A stretch of 9,271 nt of DNA from Nitrolancea sp040255925 (lineage in GTDB: Bacteria > Chloroflexota > Chloroflexia > Thermomicrobiales > Thermomicrobiaceae), in contig JBDZVX010000095.1 of assembly GCA_040255925.1 (NCBI GenBank), positions 1 to 9,271 on the forward strand, in the 5' to 3' direction. Position numbers and translations under genes: made by a program. This document shows, piece after piece, positions 1 through 6,571 of the stretch. The notes below the pieces were generated by a model that had not been told where the DNA came from, made no database searches, and was given only the letters and a program-made list of their open reading frames with translations. Each line of letters opens with the position of its first letter. Within the stretch, counting starts at the first letter, position 1.

Positions 1-1128
1 CTCACCCATCCGGCACCCTACTTCGTCACCGTTGCCAGCCTCCAGGTCTTCTATCCCGCGCGAGAGGATTTGATCAAAAAGGGGGGTGAAAGCTGGTGGA
101 AGGACCCCGCCAATCATATCGGTAACGGCCCCTTCCAAATCACCCGAATCGATCCGGACCAGCGGATCACCTTGACCGCGAATGACCGTTACTGGGCAGG
201 AAAACCAAAGCTGGCCGGTATCGAACTCATCACCGAAGGGCAGAGTAGCGTAGCCCTCCAGGCCTACCGGGCAGGCCAACTCGATATCATTGGCGTTGAC
301 CCGTCCCAGTTACCGGCGATCAAAGATGATCCGAAACTGGCCAACCAACTTGTCTCCTATCCCGGTGCCGAAACGTATGCAATGGACATCAATCTTAAGC
401 AGGAGCCCTTCCAGGACCAGAAGATCCGGGAGGCGTTCTCCGAGGCGTTCGACCGGAAGACCTATTGCGAGGAAATTCGTGGTGGGTCGTGCTCCCCAAC
501 GCTTTCGTGGATTCCGGCAGGCGTCCCTGGCGCGATTCAGACCGACAAGTACGGGTATGACCCGGCAGCCGCCAAGCAGGCAATCCTTGATTCGTCCTAT
601 GGCAGTCCGGACAAGGTGCCTGAGGTCAAGATCAGCTACGCCAGCGACGATCCGATCGCCCAGCCGCGTGCCGTATGGCTTGCCGGGCAGCTACAGAACG
701 TCCTGGGGATCAAGATCGCGCTTGATCCGATCGAGGCGAAGACGCTCCAGGCCATGACCGCGGAAAACGCGTCCCACCCCCAACTTGCCATTTACGGCGG
801 TTGGGCCGAGGACTATCCCGATCCTCAAAACTGGCTCAGCATCAACTGGAAATGCGATACGGCGTTCGCGCGTGCTCGCGGCTACTGCAACCCGGAGTTT
901 GATCGGATCGTCGATCAGGCTGACCGCGAAATCGACCCCGTCAAACGTCTTTCGCTTTACGAGCAGGCGGGCCGGATTCTGGTAGATGACGTTCCAGGCC
1001 CCTTCGCCTACAACCCGGTGAAATCCTTCCTGGTCAAGCCCGGTGTCACTGGTTACAGCACGACCCCGGAAGACACGGACTGGCCAGGTCAGAAGGCATC
1101 CGCATTGACGTTCATTATCAGTCGCTGA
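1..1128 (+). CDS. ABC transporter substrate-binding protein, family 5 (peptide/oligopeptide type), 5'-truncated
   Basis: This is the C-terminal 375 residues of an extracellular solute-binding protein of the OppA/DppA family (SBP_bac_5), which captures peptides or related solutes outside the membrane and hands them to the permeases. The frame is open to the first base of the window, so the start codon, signal peptide and roughly the first third of the protein lie upstream. Family features visible in order are a GNGPFQI segment near residue 40, the PAGVPG loop, and GWAEDYPDPQNWL in the C-terminal lobe, which matches the usual WxxDYPDPxN signature. Two cysteine pairs (EIRGGSCSP and the WKCDTAF/GYCNPEF stretch) are present; the latter may form a disulfide, which is inference. 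The two permease genes that follow support an importer operon. Substrate specificity cannot be read from sequence; peptides, nickel or sugars are all possible in this family. The family call is firm. Confidence 0.93.
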   Translation, partial: LTHPAPYFVTVASLQVFYPAREDLIKKGGESWWKDPANHIGNGPFQITRIDPDQRITLTANDRYWAGKPKLAGIELITEGQSSVALQAYRAGQLDIIGVDPSQLPAIKDDPKLANQLVSYPGAETYAMDINLKQEPFQDQKIREAFSEAFDRKTYCEEIRGGSCSPTLSWIPAGVPGAIQTDKYGYDPAAAKQAILDSSYGSPDKVPEVKISYASDDPIAQPRAVWLAGQLQNVLGIKIALDPIEAKTLQAMTAENASHPQLAIYGGWAEDYPDPQNWLSINWKCDTAFARARGYCNPEFDRIVDQADREIDPVKRLSLYEQAGRILVDDVPGPFAYNPVKSFLVKPGVTGYSTTPEDTDWPGQKASALTFIISR

Positions 1129-1190
1129 CGCCGGATTACCCTCCAGCACGCGATTTCCGGAGTGAGCGGCCCAGTCCGCCTGCCAACCAC

Positions 1191-1219
1191 TTGGTCATAT
1201 CACCGCCCGGCGTCATAAT
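1191..1219 (+). promoter_or_regulatory. Candidate sigma70-type promoter upstream of the first permease gene
   Basis: A TTGGTC hexamer (1191-1196) and a CATAAT hexamer (1214-1219) are separated by exactly 17 bases, inside the 123-bp gap between the binding-protein stop and the permease start. The -10 element matches the consensus at 5 of 6 positions, but the -35 at only 3 of 6. It could give the permeases transcription independent of the binding protein. Such matches arise by chance, so this is a weak call. Confidence 0.28.
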
Positions 1220-1251
1220 TCATCTATGCGGATCGACGATGCGAGGGGCGA

Positions 1252-2262
1252 ATGCTCGGGCTGATTGCGCGGCGGTTACTCTGGATCGTGCCGGTGCTCG
1301 CTACCGTCGCGGTGGTGACATTCCTACTGATGCACCAGGCGCCGGGCGGCCCCTGGGATTCCGCCAAGCCCTTACCCGCAACCGCCCGTCATGCCTTGGA
1401 CGTCAGATTCGGCCTGGACAAGCCGGTCTGGCTCAACATCGAGGAACTCCAGGAAAGCCGTGCGCGCGGGGAACGTAACCCACTCCAACTCGGGAGAGCC
1501 CTCCTGGACAGCCAGTTCTTCAACTACCTGAACCGTGCCGCGCGCGGTGATCTTGGGCCAACCTATTCGTCACAAGGGAGTGAGACCGTTCAAAGCGTCC
1601 TTATTGAACGGGTCCCGGTCTCCGCGAAGCTCGGACTGGTTGGGATCATTTCGGCACTTCTCCTTGGCTTGCCGCTTGGAATCGTGAGCGCGCTCCGGCA
1701 GAACTCCTGGATCGATCACGCCAGCCGCGCGCTCGCCACCGCTGGCATCGCGATCCCCAATTTCATCATCGGCGTCCTGGCCATCATCTTCTTCAGCAGC
1801 CGGTTCGGCATCGAACCGCTCCACAGCCCAAACGATTGGCAGGGTTTGTCGACCGCGTATCTGATTCCGGGAATCATCCTGGGTCTCGGCCTGTTCGCCT
1901 ACGTGACGCGGCTCACCCGCGCGGGCATTTTGGAGATCAAACAGCAGGACTACATCCGTGCCGCGCGCGCCAGAGGGCTCCCCGAAACGTCGATCGTCCT
2001 CCGCCATATGCTCCGAAACGCCCTGATCCCGACCGTGACGATTTTGGGACCGGCGGTCGCCGACCTGATTGTTGGGTCATTCATCATCGAGTCGATCTTC
2101 AACGTGCCAGGCATCGGTCGGGAGTTCGTCACGGCAATCTCATCGCGTGACTACTCACTGATTATGGGCCTGACGTTGTTCTACGCATTCCTGGTTGCGC
2201 TGGCCAATCTTATGGTGGACCTTGGCTACGGACTCCTTGATCCGCGGCTCCGGTCGAACTAA
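1252..2262 (+). CDS. ABC transporter permease, DppB/OppB type
   Basis: This is an integral membrane subunit of a peptide-type importer; it forms half of the translocation pore and docks an ATPase on its cytoplasmic side. The 336-residue product has an N-terminal membrane segment (about 10-27) followed by a family-typical APGGP motif and a long extracellular loop. Five further membrane segments lie at about 123-146, 160-182, 203-220, 262-282 and 304-324. The cytoplasmic EAA-type coupling loop is at about 235-260 (IRAARARG... HMLRNALIP), and the C-terminal end (GLLDPRLR) is the usual DppB ending. The ATG at 1252 is preceded by a GAGGGG ribosome-binding site a few bases upstream, and translation from it begins exactly at the conserved LxxRRLLWIVPVL start of the family. 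The next permease gene begins 13 bases after the stop, so the two are almost certainly co-transcribed. Confidence 0.95.
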   Translation: MLGLIARRLLWIVPVLATVAVVTFLLMHQAPGGPWDSAKPLPATARHALDVRFGLDKPVWLNIEELQESRARGERNPLQLGRALLDSQFFNYLNRAARGDLGPTYSSQGSETVQSVLIERVPVSAKLGLVGIISALLLGLPLGIVSALRQNSWIDHASRALATAGIAIPNFIIGVLAIIFFSSRFGIEPLHSPNDWQGLSTAYLIPGIILGLGLFAYVTRLTRAGILEIKQQDYIRAARARGLPETSIVLRHMLRNALIPTVTILGPAVADLIVGSFIIESIFNVPGIGREFVTAISSRDYSLIMGLTLFYAFLVALANLMVDLGYGLLDPRLRSN

Positions 2263-2275
2263 CGGAGTGGGGTTG

Positions 2276-3417
2276 ATGGCCACCCTAGAGCCCATACTAA
2301 TCGGCAATGCCGGGACGACTCCAGCGCGATCCTCGAGAGGACTCTGGACCGACGCCTGGCGACGCTTTCGGCGCAACCGGCTGGCAGTGGCGGCACTCGT
2401 CTATATTGTCATTCTTGCCGTCATCGCGATTCTGGCCCCGCTTATCGCTCCTCATAGCCCAGTGCTCGCCGACCCGCGTAATGCCGGAGTCTTTCGCCAG
2501 GCTGCCTGGATCGGCGCTGCCGATCCACTCCGGACCGGGAGTTGGGAGTATCCACTCGGGACCGACTCCGTTGGACGAGATGTCTTCAGCCAGCTCGTGT
2601 ACGGCACAAGGGTGTCCCTCATCGTCGGCCTGATTCCCATGTTGATCACCCTGCTGATCGGGATCACGGTCGGGCTCATCGCTGGCTACGCGGGTGGCCG
2701 GATCGATAACGTCGTGATGCGCATCACCGATGTCGTATATGCGTTCCCATCGCTTCTCTTCTTTGTCCTGATGCAGGTCTCATTTCGAGGCACGGTTCTC
2801 GGCAACCTTCTGAATGGGCTGGTACTGCTGTTTCTCAGTCTCTCGATCGTCAGTTGGGTCGGGGTTGCTCGGCTGGTCCGGGGCGAGGTCCTTGCATTGA
2901 AGGAGCGTGATTTTGTCGAAGCCGCCCGAGCGATCGGGGCCGGCAACGGCCGGATTGTGCTGCGTCACATCCTCCCGAACGCGCTCAACCCGATCATCAT
3001 CGCCGGGGCCTATATCGTGCCCGGCGCGATCATTGCGGAGGCGATCCTGAGCTATCTCGGCATCGGNNNNNNNNNNNNNNNNNNNNNNNNNNNNNNNNNN
3101 NNNNNNNNNNNNNNNNNNNNNNNNNNNNNNNNNNNNNNNNNNNNNNNNNNNNNNNNNNNNNNNNNNATATCGTGCCCGGCGCGATCATTGCGGAGGCGAT
3201 CCTGAGCTATCTCGGCATCGGGATACGACCCGCCTTTCAGCTCGACACGCCGTTTCCGACGAGTTGGGGCACCATGATCCTTGAGGGCTTTCAGGGAAGG
3301 GAATCCCAACCCTGGATGCTGATCGCGCCAACCCTCGCCGTCGCGTTGATCACCTTGGCGTTCACCTTTCTCGGCGATGGACTGCGCGATGCGCTCGACC
3401 CTCGTCAGGACCGCTAA
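2276..3417 (+). CDS. ABC transporter permease, DppC/OppC type, interrupted by an assembly gap
   Basis: This is the second pore subunit of the importer. Residues 1-263 are readable before the gap: a basic cytoplasmic N-terminus (RRFRRNRLA), a first membrane segment at about 36-57, the family signature YPLGTDSVGRD at about 92-102, and the EAA coupling loop at about 213-240 (VEAARAIGAGNGRIVLRHILPNALNP). After 100 Ns the sequence resumes in another frame and ends with the typical LGDGLRDALDP tail. The 55 bases either side of the gap are identical. Removing the Ns and one copy joins base 3066 to base 3222 in frame and gives a normal 328-residue DppC, so the gene is probably intact. ATG 2276 is chosen because GGAG at 2264-2267 sits 8 bases upstream and the upstream permease ends at 2262; the TTG at 2273 is a less likely alternative. 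No ATPase gene follows; the next gene is cofG. Confidence 0.92.
3012..3066 (+). repeat. 55-bp direct repeat, left copy at the contig end
   Basis: This sequence encodes the DppC segment YIVPGAIIAEAILSYLGIG and is identical, base for base, to 3167-3221. Both copies abut the N run. The match in length to a common assembler k-mer (55) and the perfect identity suggest one genomic locus written twice, not a real duplication. Confidence 0.9.
3067..3166. other. Assembly gap of exactly 100 Ns
   Basis: A run of exactly 100 undetermined bases falls inside the DppC-type permease gene. A round 100 is the conventional filler for a scaffold join of unknown length, so its size carries no biological information. 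The flanking identical 55-mers indicate that the true gap length is probably negative, meaning that the contig ends overlap. Confidence 0.97.
3167..3221 (+). repeat. 55-bp direct repeat, right copy at the contig start
   Basis: This is the exact copy of 3012-3066 that opens the contig after the gap. Continuing from base 3222, the frame encodes GIRPAF and the remainder of the permease. Retaining both copies would duplicate about 18 residues in a conserved membrane region, which no DppC family member needs. Confidence 0.9.
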
Positions 3418-3515
3418 GGGTTTGGTCTGCTCGTCCATCGTCTCGCGACAACCATCTTGTAGTATTGGGAATGGATCGTAGCCCGCTTTTCGTTGGAAAT
3501 GCCGGAACAGCGACT

Positions 3516-3521
3516 GAGGAG
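3516..3521 (+). promoter_or_regulatory. Ribosome-binding site that decides the cofG start
   Basis: GAGGAG at 3516-3521 is a near-consensus Shine-Dalgarno sequence. It overlaps the first base of the upstream in-frame GTG (3521), which makes that codon an unlikely start. It lies 8 bases before the second in-frame GTG at 3530, the ideal spacing, so translation probably starts there. Confidence 0.7.
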
Positions 3522-3529
3522 TGACGAGC

Positions 3530-4723
3530 GTGCAATCTTTGTGCCGGTTAGATCGTGAATGCCTCCTGGATGCATCCAACGGTCACGGCCTCTCACGCGA
3601 GGACGCGAATCATTTGATCCGCGCGACCGGATCGGAGCTCATCGCGCTGATGCATACCGCCGGTCTCCTTCGCGATCGCCGCACCGGCACGACCGTGACC
3701 TACTCCCGGAAGGTCTTCATCCCGCTCACGAATCTCTGCCGCGACACCTGTGGCTATTGCACGTTCGTTCGACGGCCGACCGACCCGAAGGCACACACGA
3801 TGACACCGGACGAAGTACTGGCGGTTGCCCGTGCCGGCAAGGAGGCGGGCTGCAAGGAGGCACTCTTCTCGCTCGGTGATAAGCCGGAGTTGGTCTACCC
3901 TTCGTATCGCCGCTGGCTCGCCGAGCGGGGTTACGACACCACCATCGCCTACCTGCGCGATATGTGCGCGCTGGTGCTCGACGAGACCGGTCTCCTGCCG
4001 CATGCCAATCCAGGGGTTATGACCGGGGACGATATCGACCTGCTTCGAGACGTCAACGTCAGCATGGGGATGATGCTGGAGACGATCAGTGAGCGGCTGA
4101 TGGAGAAGGGCGGCGCGCATCGCGGCTGCCCGGACAAGGTTCCGGCCCTCCGTTTGGCCGCGATCGAGGCTGCCGGGCGACGACGCGTGCCATTCACCAC
4201 CGGTATCCTGATCGGGATTGGGGAGTCACCGGAGGAACGCGTCGACGCACTCTTCGCGATCAAATCCCTGCACGACCGGTACCGGCACATCCAGGAAGTG
4301 ATCATCCAAAATTTTCGCCGTAAGGGCGACATCCGGATGCATACCTGGCCCGAGCCAACCGTGCTCGACATGGTTCGTACAATCGCGGTCGCCCGGTTGA
4401 TTTTCGGGACCGAGATCGCCGTCCAGGCTCCACCCAACCTAACACCGGAAGCGTATACCACCTACCTGCTCGCCGGCATCAACGATTGGGGCGGTGTCTC
4501 GCCGGTAACCCACGATTTCATCAATCCTGAACGCGCCTGGCCGAAACTCGATCAGCTGCGGGAGGCGACCGCCGACGCCGGCTTCGTGCTGCGCGAGCGG
4601 CTGGCGATCTATCCTGAGTACGTGCGGCAAGCCGATACATTCCTTTCACCCGGTCTGGCCGCGCGCGTGCGGGACCTGGCCGGAGAGGACGGATTGGTTC
4701 GCCCGGAGAAGGAGCGCGACTAA
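3530..4723 (+). CDS. cofG: 7,8-didemethyl-8-hydroxy-5-deazariboflavin synthase, CofG subunit (radical SAM)
   Basis: CofG is a radical S-adenosylmethionine enzyme. It carries out the second step of F0 synthesis, cyclising the adduct made by CofH into the 5-deazaflavin ring with loss of ammonia. F0 is then converted to the hydride carrier F420. The radical SAM motif CRDTCGYC (C-x3-C-x2-C; cysteines 70, 74 and 77 from the GTG at 3530) holds the [4Fe-4S] cluster. It is preceded by the family-typical VTYSRKVFIPLTNL. Further CofG features are the KEALFSLGDKPE segment, the LPHANPGVM strand, and NDWGGVSPVTHDFINPE near the C-terminus. Length (397 residues) is normal for stand-alone CofG and matches the N-terminal half of actinobacterial FbiC. 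An alternative GTG start at 3521 would add three residues but leaves no room for the ribosome-binding site. The stop overlaps the cofH start by one base, implying coupled translation. Confidence 0.96.
   Translation: MQSLCRLDRECLLDASNGHGLSREDANHLIRATGSELIALMHTAGLLRDRRTGTTVTYSRKVFIPLTNLCRDTCGYCTFVRRPTDPKAHTMTPDEVLAVARAGKEAGCKEALFSLGDKPELVYPSYRRWLAERGYDTTIAYLRDMCALVLDETGLLPHANPGVMTGDDIDLLRDVNVSMGMMLETISERLMEKGGAHRGCPDKVPALRLAAIEAAGRRRVPFTTGILIGIGESPEERVDALFAIKSLHDRYRHIQEVIIQNFRRKGDIRMHTWPEPTVLDMVRTIAVARLIFGTEIAVQAPPNLTPEAYTTYLLAGINDWGGVSPVTHDFINPERAWPKLDQLREATADAGFVLRERLAIYPEYVRQADTFLSPGLAARVRDLAGEDGLVRPEKERD
4709..4714 (+). promoter_or_regulatory. Ribosome-binding site for cofH inside the cofG end
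   Basis: AAGGAG at 4709-4714 lies 8 bases before the cofH ATG at 4723, within the last codons of cofG. A strong site next to a TAATG stop/start overlap fits translational coupling of the two subunits. Confidence 0.65.
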
Positions 4724-6024
4724 TGCCATCGGAATTCCCGCACCTCGACCGGACGCTGGACAGCCTCCTGGGACTCTGTGACCCGACGACGGCCACGATC
4801 CTGGATCGGGCGCTGGGCGACTACGAGATCACGGTGGATGAAGGCGAACGGCTTTTCAGCGTACACGGGGCCGAACTGCTCCTTCTGACCGCGGTCGCCG
4901 ACGAACTCCGCAGGCGATCGGTCGGCGATGTCGTGACGTACATCGTTAACCGGAACATCAATTTCACGAATGTCTGCATCAAGCGCTGCGGGTTCTGTGC
5001 CTTCAGCCGGGGCCACCGGGAGGAGCAAGGCTATTTCCTACCCTTGGAGGAAGTTATTCGCCGCGCCCGCGAGGCCTGGGAGGTCGGCGCGACCGAGGTC
5101 TGTATCCAGGCTGGGTTACCGCCGAAAATGGATGGTGACCTCTACCCCAGCATCTGCCGGGCGATCAAAGCGGAACTCCCCGATCTGCATATCCACGGGT
5201 TTTCGCCGGAAGAAGTCCTGTACGGCGCCATTCGCTCGCGTTGCACCGTCGAGGAGTTCATCGGGCGCCTCAAAGCAGCCGGGGTTGGATCGCTGCCCGG
5301 CACCTCGGCGGAGATCCTGGACGACGAAGTCCGCAAGCGCATTTCACCGGGCCGCATTTCAACCGCCGATTGGGTCCGGGTCATTAAGGGCGCGCACCGC
5401 CTGGGCGTGCCGACGACCTCGACGATCATGTACGGCCACGTCGAGACCGACCGTCACCGGGCAGCGCACCTGGCGCTCCTACGGGACATTCAAAAAGAGA
5501 CCGGCGGCATCACGGAGTTTGTCCCGCTGAGTCTCGTGCATAACGAAGCACCGATGGTTCGCAAGGGAACCATCCCAGATATCCGGCCTGGCGCGACAGG
5601 CGAGGAGGTGATCAAGATGCACGCGATCGCCCGGATCATGCTCTATCCCCATATTCGCAACATTCAGGTTTCCTGGGTGAAGGAGGGACCAAAGCTGGCC
5701 CAATGGTGCCTGAACGCCGGTGCGAACGATCTTGGTGGCACGCTGATCAACGAGAGCATCTCGACCTCCGCCGGCGCGGCCTACGGGCAACTGGTCCCAC
5801 CTCGCGAACTCAGACGCTGGATCAGGGACGCCGGAAAGACTCCCGCCCAACGGACGACAACCTATGCGCTGCTGGAAACCTTGGGTGAGGATGATGCCGC
5901 GCATCCGCTAGACACCGCCGCCGACGCCGGAGAAGACCGGTTCGGCTCCTACTTCCAATTGATCGCCGACGAACGATTCAAGTTCCGGGCGCACTACCCG
6001 ATCGCTCTCCGGACACAGGCGTGA
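4723..6024 (+). CDS. cofH: 5-amino-6-(D-ribitylamino)uracil-L-tyrosine 4-hydroxyphenyl transferase, CofH (radical SAM)
   Basis: CofH catalyses the first step of F0 synthesis. It generates a radical from tyrosine and transfers the 4-hydroxybenzyl group to 5-amino-6-ribitylaminouracil, a riboflavin pathway intermediate. The 433-residue product carries the radical SAM cluster motif CIKRCGFC (cysteines 85, 89 and 92) after NRNINFTNV, which is diagnostic for CofH as opposed to the related menaquinone enzymes MqnC and MqnE. Other conserved stretches are QAGLPP near 127, HIHGFSPEE near 160, GSLPGTSAEILDD near 190 and NDLGGTLINESIS near 340. The ATG overlaps the cofG stop codon (TAATG). The order cofG-cofH is that of the two halves of the fused actinobacterial FbiC. 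The last ~60 residues are acidic and alanine-rich before a final RFKFRAHYPIALR, and the coding frame is intact throughout. Confidence 0.96.
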   Translation: MPSEFPHLDRTLDSLLGLCDPTTATILDRALGDYEITVDEGERLFSVHGAELLLLTAVADELRRRSVGDVVTYIVNRNINFTNVCIKRCGFCAFSRGHREEQGYFLPLEEVIRRAREAWEVGATEVCIQAGLPPKMDGDLYPSICRAIKAELPDLHIHGFSPEEVLYGAIRSRCTVEEFIGRLKAAGVGSLPGTSAEILDDEVRKRISPGRISTADWVRVIKGAHRLGVPTTSTIMYGHVETDRHRAAHLALLRDIQKETGGITEFVPLSLVHNEAPMVRKGTIPDIRPGATGEEVIKMHAIARIMLYPHIRNIQVSWVKEGPKLAQWCLNAGANDLGGTLINESISTSAGAAYGQLVPPRELRRWIRDAGKTPAQRTTTYALLETLGEDDAAHPLDTAADAGEDRFGSYFQLIADERFKFRAHYPIALRTQA

Positions 6025-6031
6025 CTCCGGC

Positions 6032-6045
6032 TCCGGAAGTCCGGA
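6032..6045. repeat. Short inverted repeat just after cofH
   Basis: TCCGG (6032-6036) and CCGGA (6041-6045) can pair around an AAGT loop, 7 bases past the cofH stop. No T-run follows, so it does not qualify as an intrinsic terminator. It may slow 3' decay of the cofGH message or may mean nothing. Confidence 0.3.
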
Positions 6046-6106
6046 TCGTCCTCGGGTCGCGCATCGCCAACCTTGCGTATACTGGTAACGACAAACGTTG
6101 GCGACT

Positions 6107-6125
6107 GCCGGGGCTCAATCCCGGT
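6107..6125. repeat. Inverted repeat in the leader of the Rieske gene
   Basis: CCGGG (6108-6112) pairs with CCCGG (6120-6124), with possible G-T pairs on both ends and a CTCAA loop. It lies about 33 bases before the Rieske ATG and is not followed by a T-run. It could be a weak end of the cofGH transcript or a leader structure; chance occurrence is quite likely in GC-rich DNA. Confidence 0.25.
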
Positions 6126-6157
6126 CACGGTAGTTCAAAAAGGGGTTTCCTGAATCG

Positions 6158-6571
6158 ATGGAAGAGTTTGAGACTGTCGCGCGCGCCGATGAGATCGCTC
6201 CGGGTTCCGCGAAACAAGTCATCGTCGGCGGCGAACCGATCGCGATTATCAATCTTGATGGTGAGTTCTATGCCATCAACGATCTCTGTACCCACGAGGA
6301 GTATTTCCTCTCCTGCGGCACTATCGATGGCGAAGAGATCGAATGCTTCATGCATTGCGCGGTCTTCAATATCAAGTCCGGCGCGGTTCTGGCCCCACCC
6401 GCCGAGAAGCCGGTTGACACCTACCCGGTGCGAGTCGTGGATGGCATGATCCAGGTCTGTCCGGAACCGATCATCCCCGAACCGAAGAAGCCATCCCGTC
6501 CGCCGCTTCCGCGCGACGGCAGCTTCATTGGGCGACTTCGCCGGGCGGTACGAGCGGCAACCGAACGATAA
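6158..6571 (+). CDS. Rieske [2Fe-2S] ferredoxin-like protein
   Basis: This is a small soluble Rieske protein of the ferredoxin type used by ring-hydroxylating dioxygenases and related to NirD. Such proteins bind a [2Fe-2S] cluster through two cysteines and two histidines and pass single electrons in the cytoplasm. The 137-residue sequence shows both ligand boxes: CTH at 44-46 and CFMH at 63-66, sixteen residues apart, which is standard spacing (ligands C44, H46, C63, H66). The Rieske fold occupies about residues 4-105. Beyond it comes a proline-rich linker (about 105-122) and a basic tail (FIGRLRRAVRAATER), longer than the roughly 105 residues usual for such ferredoxins. The ATG at 6158 is the only good start; AAAAAGGGG at 6137-6145 is a loosely spaced ribosome-binding site. 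No oxygenase or reductase partner is nearby, so the role is unknown. The last 47 bases overlap the converging kinase gene. Confidence 0.9.
   Translation: MEEFETVARADEIAPGSAKQVIVGGEPIAIINLDGEFYAINDLCTHEEYFLSCGTIDGEEIECFMHCAVFNIKSGAVLAPPAEKPVDTYPVRVVDGMIQVCPEPIIPEPKKPSRPPLPRDGSFIGRLRRAVRAATER

Noticed and set aside
691..1149. A 152-codon minus-strand open frame within the binding-protein gene
   Set aside because: It lies antisense to a clear family 5 solute-binding protein, with no family features of its own.
1166..1179. A GCGG/CCGC hairpin as a terminator between the binding-protein and permease genes
   Set aside because: The stem is only four pairs and there is no T-run after it.
3012..3221. 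A genuine tandem duplication or insertion target-site duplication at the gap
   Set aside because: The copies are perfectly identical, are bounded by exactly 100 Ns, and lie in a conserved membrane segment. Merging them restores the frame. A target-site duplication of 55 bp would be unusually long and no element is visible.
3422..3485. A promoter for cofG in the gap after the permease gene
   Set aside because: TAGTAT at 3460-3465 resembles a -10 element, but no -35-like hexamer sits at acceptable spacing; the TTGGTC at 3422 is too far away.
3052..3579. A minus-strand open frame running through the N gap
   Set aside because: It only appears open because undetermined bases cannot contain stops; it is antisense to the permease and the start of cofG.
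6055..6083. A promoter for the Rieske gene around TATACT (6078-6083)
   Set aside because: The -10 match is decent, but there is no TTGACA-like element 16-18 bases upstream and no extended -10.
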